This document shows, one piece after another, positions 62,250-64,000 of a stretch of 64,000 nt of DNA. The stretch spans positions 496,001-560,000 of the forward strand of contig CAJTFO010000002.1 in assembly GCA_910575755.1 (NCBI GenBank). Reading direction: 5' to 3'. Within the stretch, counting starts at the first letter, position 1, and each line of letters begins with the position of its first letter. The position numbers were made by a program, and so were the translations under genes. This DNA is from Desulfovibrionaceae bacterium (lineage in GTDB: Bacteria > Desulfobacterota > Desulfovibrionia > Desulfovibrionales > Desulfovibrionaceae). The notes beneath the pieces were generated by a model. It was not told where the DNA came from. It did not search any database and saw only the letters and a program-made list of their open reading frames with translations.

Positions 62250-63338
62250 TTACTCCGCGTATTTGAAGTAGGCCGCGCAACTGCCCTCGGTGGATACCAT
62301 GCACGGTCCCACCGGTGTGGCCGGTGTGCATTTTTTGCCGAAAAGCGGGCAGTCCGGCGGCGCAATGCGGCCCTTGAGCACGTCGCCGCAACGGCAGGCG
62401 GGCAGGGGGGGCACCTGGGGCAGGCGCAAGTCCAGGCGGGTCATGGCGTCAAGATCCGCGTATTGGGGGCGCAGGGTCAGACCGCTTTGGGGGATGCGGC
62501 CCAGGCCGCGCCAGAGCGCGTCGGCGGGCTGGAAAAACTGCTCCAGCAGGGCGCGGGCTCTGGGATTGCCCTGGTCGGCCACCGCGCGGGGGTAGGCGTT
62601 GACCACGGCCGGGGCCTTGTCCCGCAGTTGTTCGGCCATGAGGCAGAGGGCCAGCAGGATGTCCGCCGGTTCAAAGCCGCCCACCACGCCCGGCACATGA
62701 TATTCCGAAGCCAGAAATCCGTAGGGCCGCAGTCCCAGAATGGTGGAAACATGGCCGGGCAGCAGAAAAGCCTCCACCGCGCAGGCGGCGTCGTCCAGCA
62801 GGGCGCGCAGGGCGGGCGGCACCAGCTTGTGCAGGGAGAGCACGCAGAAGTTCTCGATGTGGCGTTGCCGGGCCATGAGCAGGGTGGCCGCCACGGTGGG
62901 CGCGGTGGTTTCAAAGCCTATGCCCAGAAAAACCACTGTGTGGCCGGGATTGGCGGCGGCCAGACTGAGGGCGTCCAGGGGAGAGTAAACGATTTCCACG
63001 CGCGCGCCCTGGGCCTGGGCATGCTTGAGGCTGCGACCGCCAGGGCCCGGCACGCGCAGCAGATCGCCAAAGGTAGCCACTATGACCCCGTCCCGTCCGG
63101 CCAGATCCAGAAAGGCTGCCACTTCCGCGTCATGGGTCACGCAGACCGGACAGCCCGGCCCGGAAAGATGCGTGACCGAAGCGGGCAGCAGAGAACGCAG
63201 CCCGCTCTGAAAGATGGCCACCGTATGTGTGCCGCAGACCTCCATGAAGCGCAGGGACCGTCCGTCCAGGGCGCGTTCCAGGCGCTGCAACAGGCCGTGG
63301 CAGAGTTGGGGGTCCTGAAAGGCTGTGCTCAGTTGCAT
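62250..63338 (-). CDS. hypD: Hydrogenase maturation factor HypD
   Basis: 362-residue 4Fe-4S protein that works with HypC and HypE to build Fe(CN)2CO for [NiFe] hydrogenases. Conserved motifs are MEVCGTHTVAIFQSG, LSGPGCPVCVTH, FLGIGFETTAPTVA and the C-terminal Cys cluster (CRCGDVLKG, PDCPLFGKKCTP, GSCAAYFKY). ATG 63338 with AGGAT upstream. It precedes hypE with a 1-6 base junction. hypA, B, C and F are not in the window. Confidence 0.96.
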   Translation of the reverse strand: MQLSTAFQDPQLCHGLLQRLERALDGRSLRFMEVCGTHTVAIFQSGLRSLLPASVTHLSGPGCPVCVTHDAEVAAFLDLAGRDGVIVATFGDLLRVPGPGGRSLKHAQAQGARVEIVYSPLDALSLAAANPGHTVVFLGIGFETTAPTVAATLLMARQRHIENFCVLSLHKLVPPALRALLDDAACAVEAFLLPGHVSTILGLRPYGFLASEYHVPGVVGGFEPADILLALCLMAEQLRDKAPAVVNAYPRAVADQGNPRARALLEQFFQPADALWRGLGRIPQSGLTLRPQYADLDAMTRLDLRLPQVPPLPACRCGDVLKGRIAPPDCPLFGKKCTPATPVGPCMVSTEGSCAAYFKYAE

Positions 63339-63393
63339 GGCGTATCCTGGGCTGAAAGGATGTGGAAAAGGCGGCCAGGGGGCAGCCCAGGGC

Positions 63394-64000
63394 TCAGGCG
63401 AGGGGCGCGAGATGTTCCAGACCGGCGTTCACGGGCAGGCCGCACATCAGGTTGGCGTTAGCCAGGGCCTGACCTGAAGCGCCGCGGCAAAGATTGTCAA
63501 TGGCCGCCAGAATGGTCAGCCGTCTGGTGCGGGGATCCACCACCACGCCGATGTCGCAGAACATGCTGCCGCGCACATAGCGTGTTTCGGGCAGGGCGCC
63601 CTTGGGCAGCACGCGAACCCAGGGGCTGCGTTCCCAGGTGTGGCGGAAGGCCTCATGCACGCTGTCCAGCGTGACGGGATATTTGAGCTTTGTGTAAATG
63701 GTGGAGAGAATGCCCCGGTTCATGGGCAGCAGATGCGTATTGAACGAGAGCCGCACCTCGCGCCCGGCCAGCAGGGAAATTTCCTGTTCGATTTCCGGGG
63801 TATGGCGGTGGCGGGGCAGGCCGTAGGCGCGGAAATTGTCCGACACCTCGCAGAACAGGGTGGGCACGGCGGCCTTGCGGCCCGCGCCGGTGGCGCCGGA
63901 CTTGGCGTCCACCACAATGTCGTCCGGCTCGATGAGTTCGTTTTTGAGGGCCGCATACAGGCCCAGAATCACCGAGGTGGGATAGCAGCCGGGGTTGGCC
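63394..64000 (-). CDS. argC: N-acetyl-gamma-glutamyl-phosphate reductase, 5'-partial
   Basis: C-terminal part of ArgC, the NADPH-dependent reductase of arginine synthesis. The window edge cuts the gene at the catalytic Cys motif (ANPGCYPTSVIL), so about the N-terminal 40 percent, including the nucleotide-binding domain, lies beyond 64000. Visible are DAKSGATGAGRKA, HRHTPEIEQEIS, FNTHLLPMNRGILSTIY and DNLCRGASGQALANANLM. It ends 55 bases before hypD on the same strand. Confidence 0.95.
   Translation of the reverse strand, partial: ANPGCYPTSVILGLYAALKNELIEPDDIVVDAKSGATGAGRKAAVPTLFCEVSDNFRAYGLPRHRHTPEIEQEISLLAGREVRLSFNTHLLPMNRGILSTIYTKLKYPVTLDSVHEAFRHTWERSPWVRVLPKGALPETRYVRGSMFCDIGVVVDPRTRRLTILAAIDNLCRGASGQALANANLMCGLPVNAGLEHLAPLA

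Overview
The window reads as chromosomal DNA of a sulfate-reducing member of the Desulfovibrionaceae, most likely Desulfovibrio. This rests on the GC-rich coding style, a DsrMK/Hdr-like respiratory gene pair, hydrogenase maturation genes hypD and hypE, and protein sequences typical of that group. The species cannot be fixed from the sequence alone. Nearly all genes are housekeeping genes. Accessory signals are limited to one decayed IS200/IS605-type element, two small dispersed repeat families and a few unrecognised genes.

Left part (1-18,500): the 3' part of proC (+) converges on a two-gene membrane oxidoreductase unit (DsrM-like cytochrome b, then DsrK-like iron-sulfur protein, both -), ending at a strong intrinsic terminator. 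Then comes a long minus-strand gene-expression cluster. In transcription order it is tRNA-Thr, tRNA-Tyr, tRNA-Gly, tuf, rpmG, tRNA-Trp, secE, nusG, rplK, rplA, rplJ, rplL, rpoB, rpoC. Hairpins after rplA, after rplL and after rpoC, plus long leaders before rplJ and rpoB, suggest internal control points.

Middle (18,500-41,800): minus-strand operons dominate. They are radC-lon-prmC; a small set with a membrane protein, a GIY-YIG protein, a LysE-type exporter, a YceD-like protein and a secreted unknown protein; yicC-remA-gmk-pyrF-TPR-recJ behind a good sigma70-type promoter; a methyltransferase with a DUF2939-like protein; and a tyrosine/tryptophan-type permease with ridA. Single or divergent genes include a SEL1-repeat protein, an FmdB-type zinc ribbon, a DJ-1/PfpI protein, mtaB, an M15 peptidase, pgl and a membrane metallophosphoesterase.

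Right part (41,800-64,000): ettA and a DUF4139 protein (+); a periplasmic-binding-domain protein that ends where a sensor kinase would continue, and an APC permease (both -); the IS remnant; a TolC-type protein, RNase J, hflK-hflC, a CI-like regulator whose S24 domain has lost its catalytic serine and lysine, an MltB-type lytic transglycosylase, an HD-domain protein overlapping ddl, and an AraC regulator with an EamA transporter (all +). The window closes with argC (partial), hypD and hypE on the minus strand.

I see no CRISPR array, prophage or clear defence island. The least explained signals are the two dispersed intergenic repeat families (three copies each), the multi-hairpin right end of the IS remnant, the sensor without an output domain, and the non-catalytic CI-like regulator placed behind hflKC with a 9-bp palindrome at its ribosome binding site.
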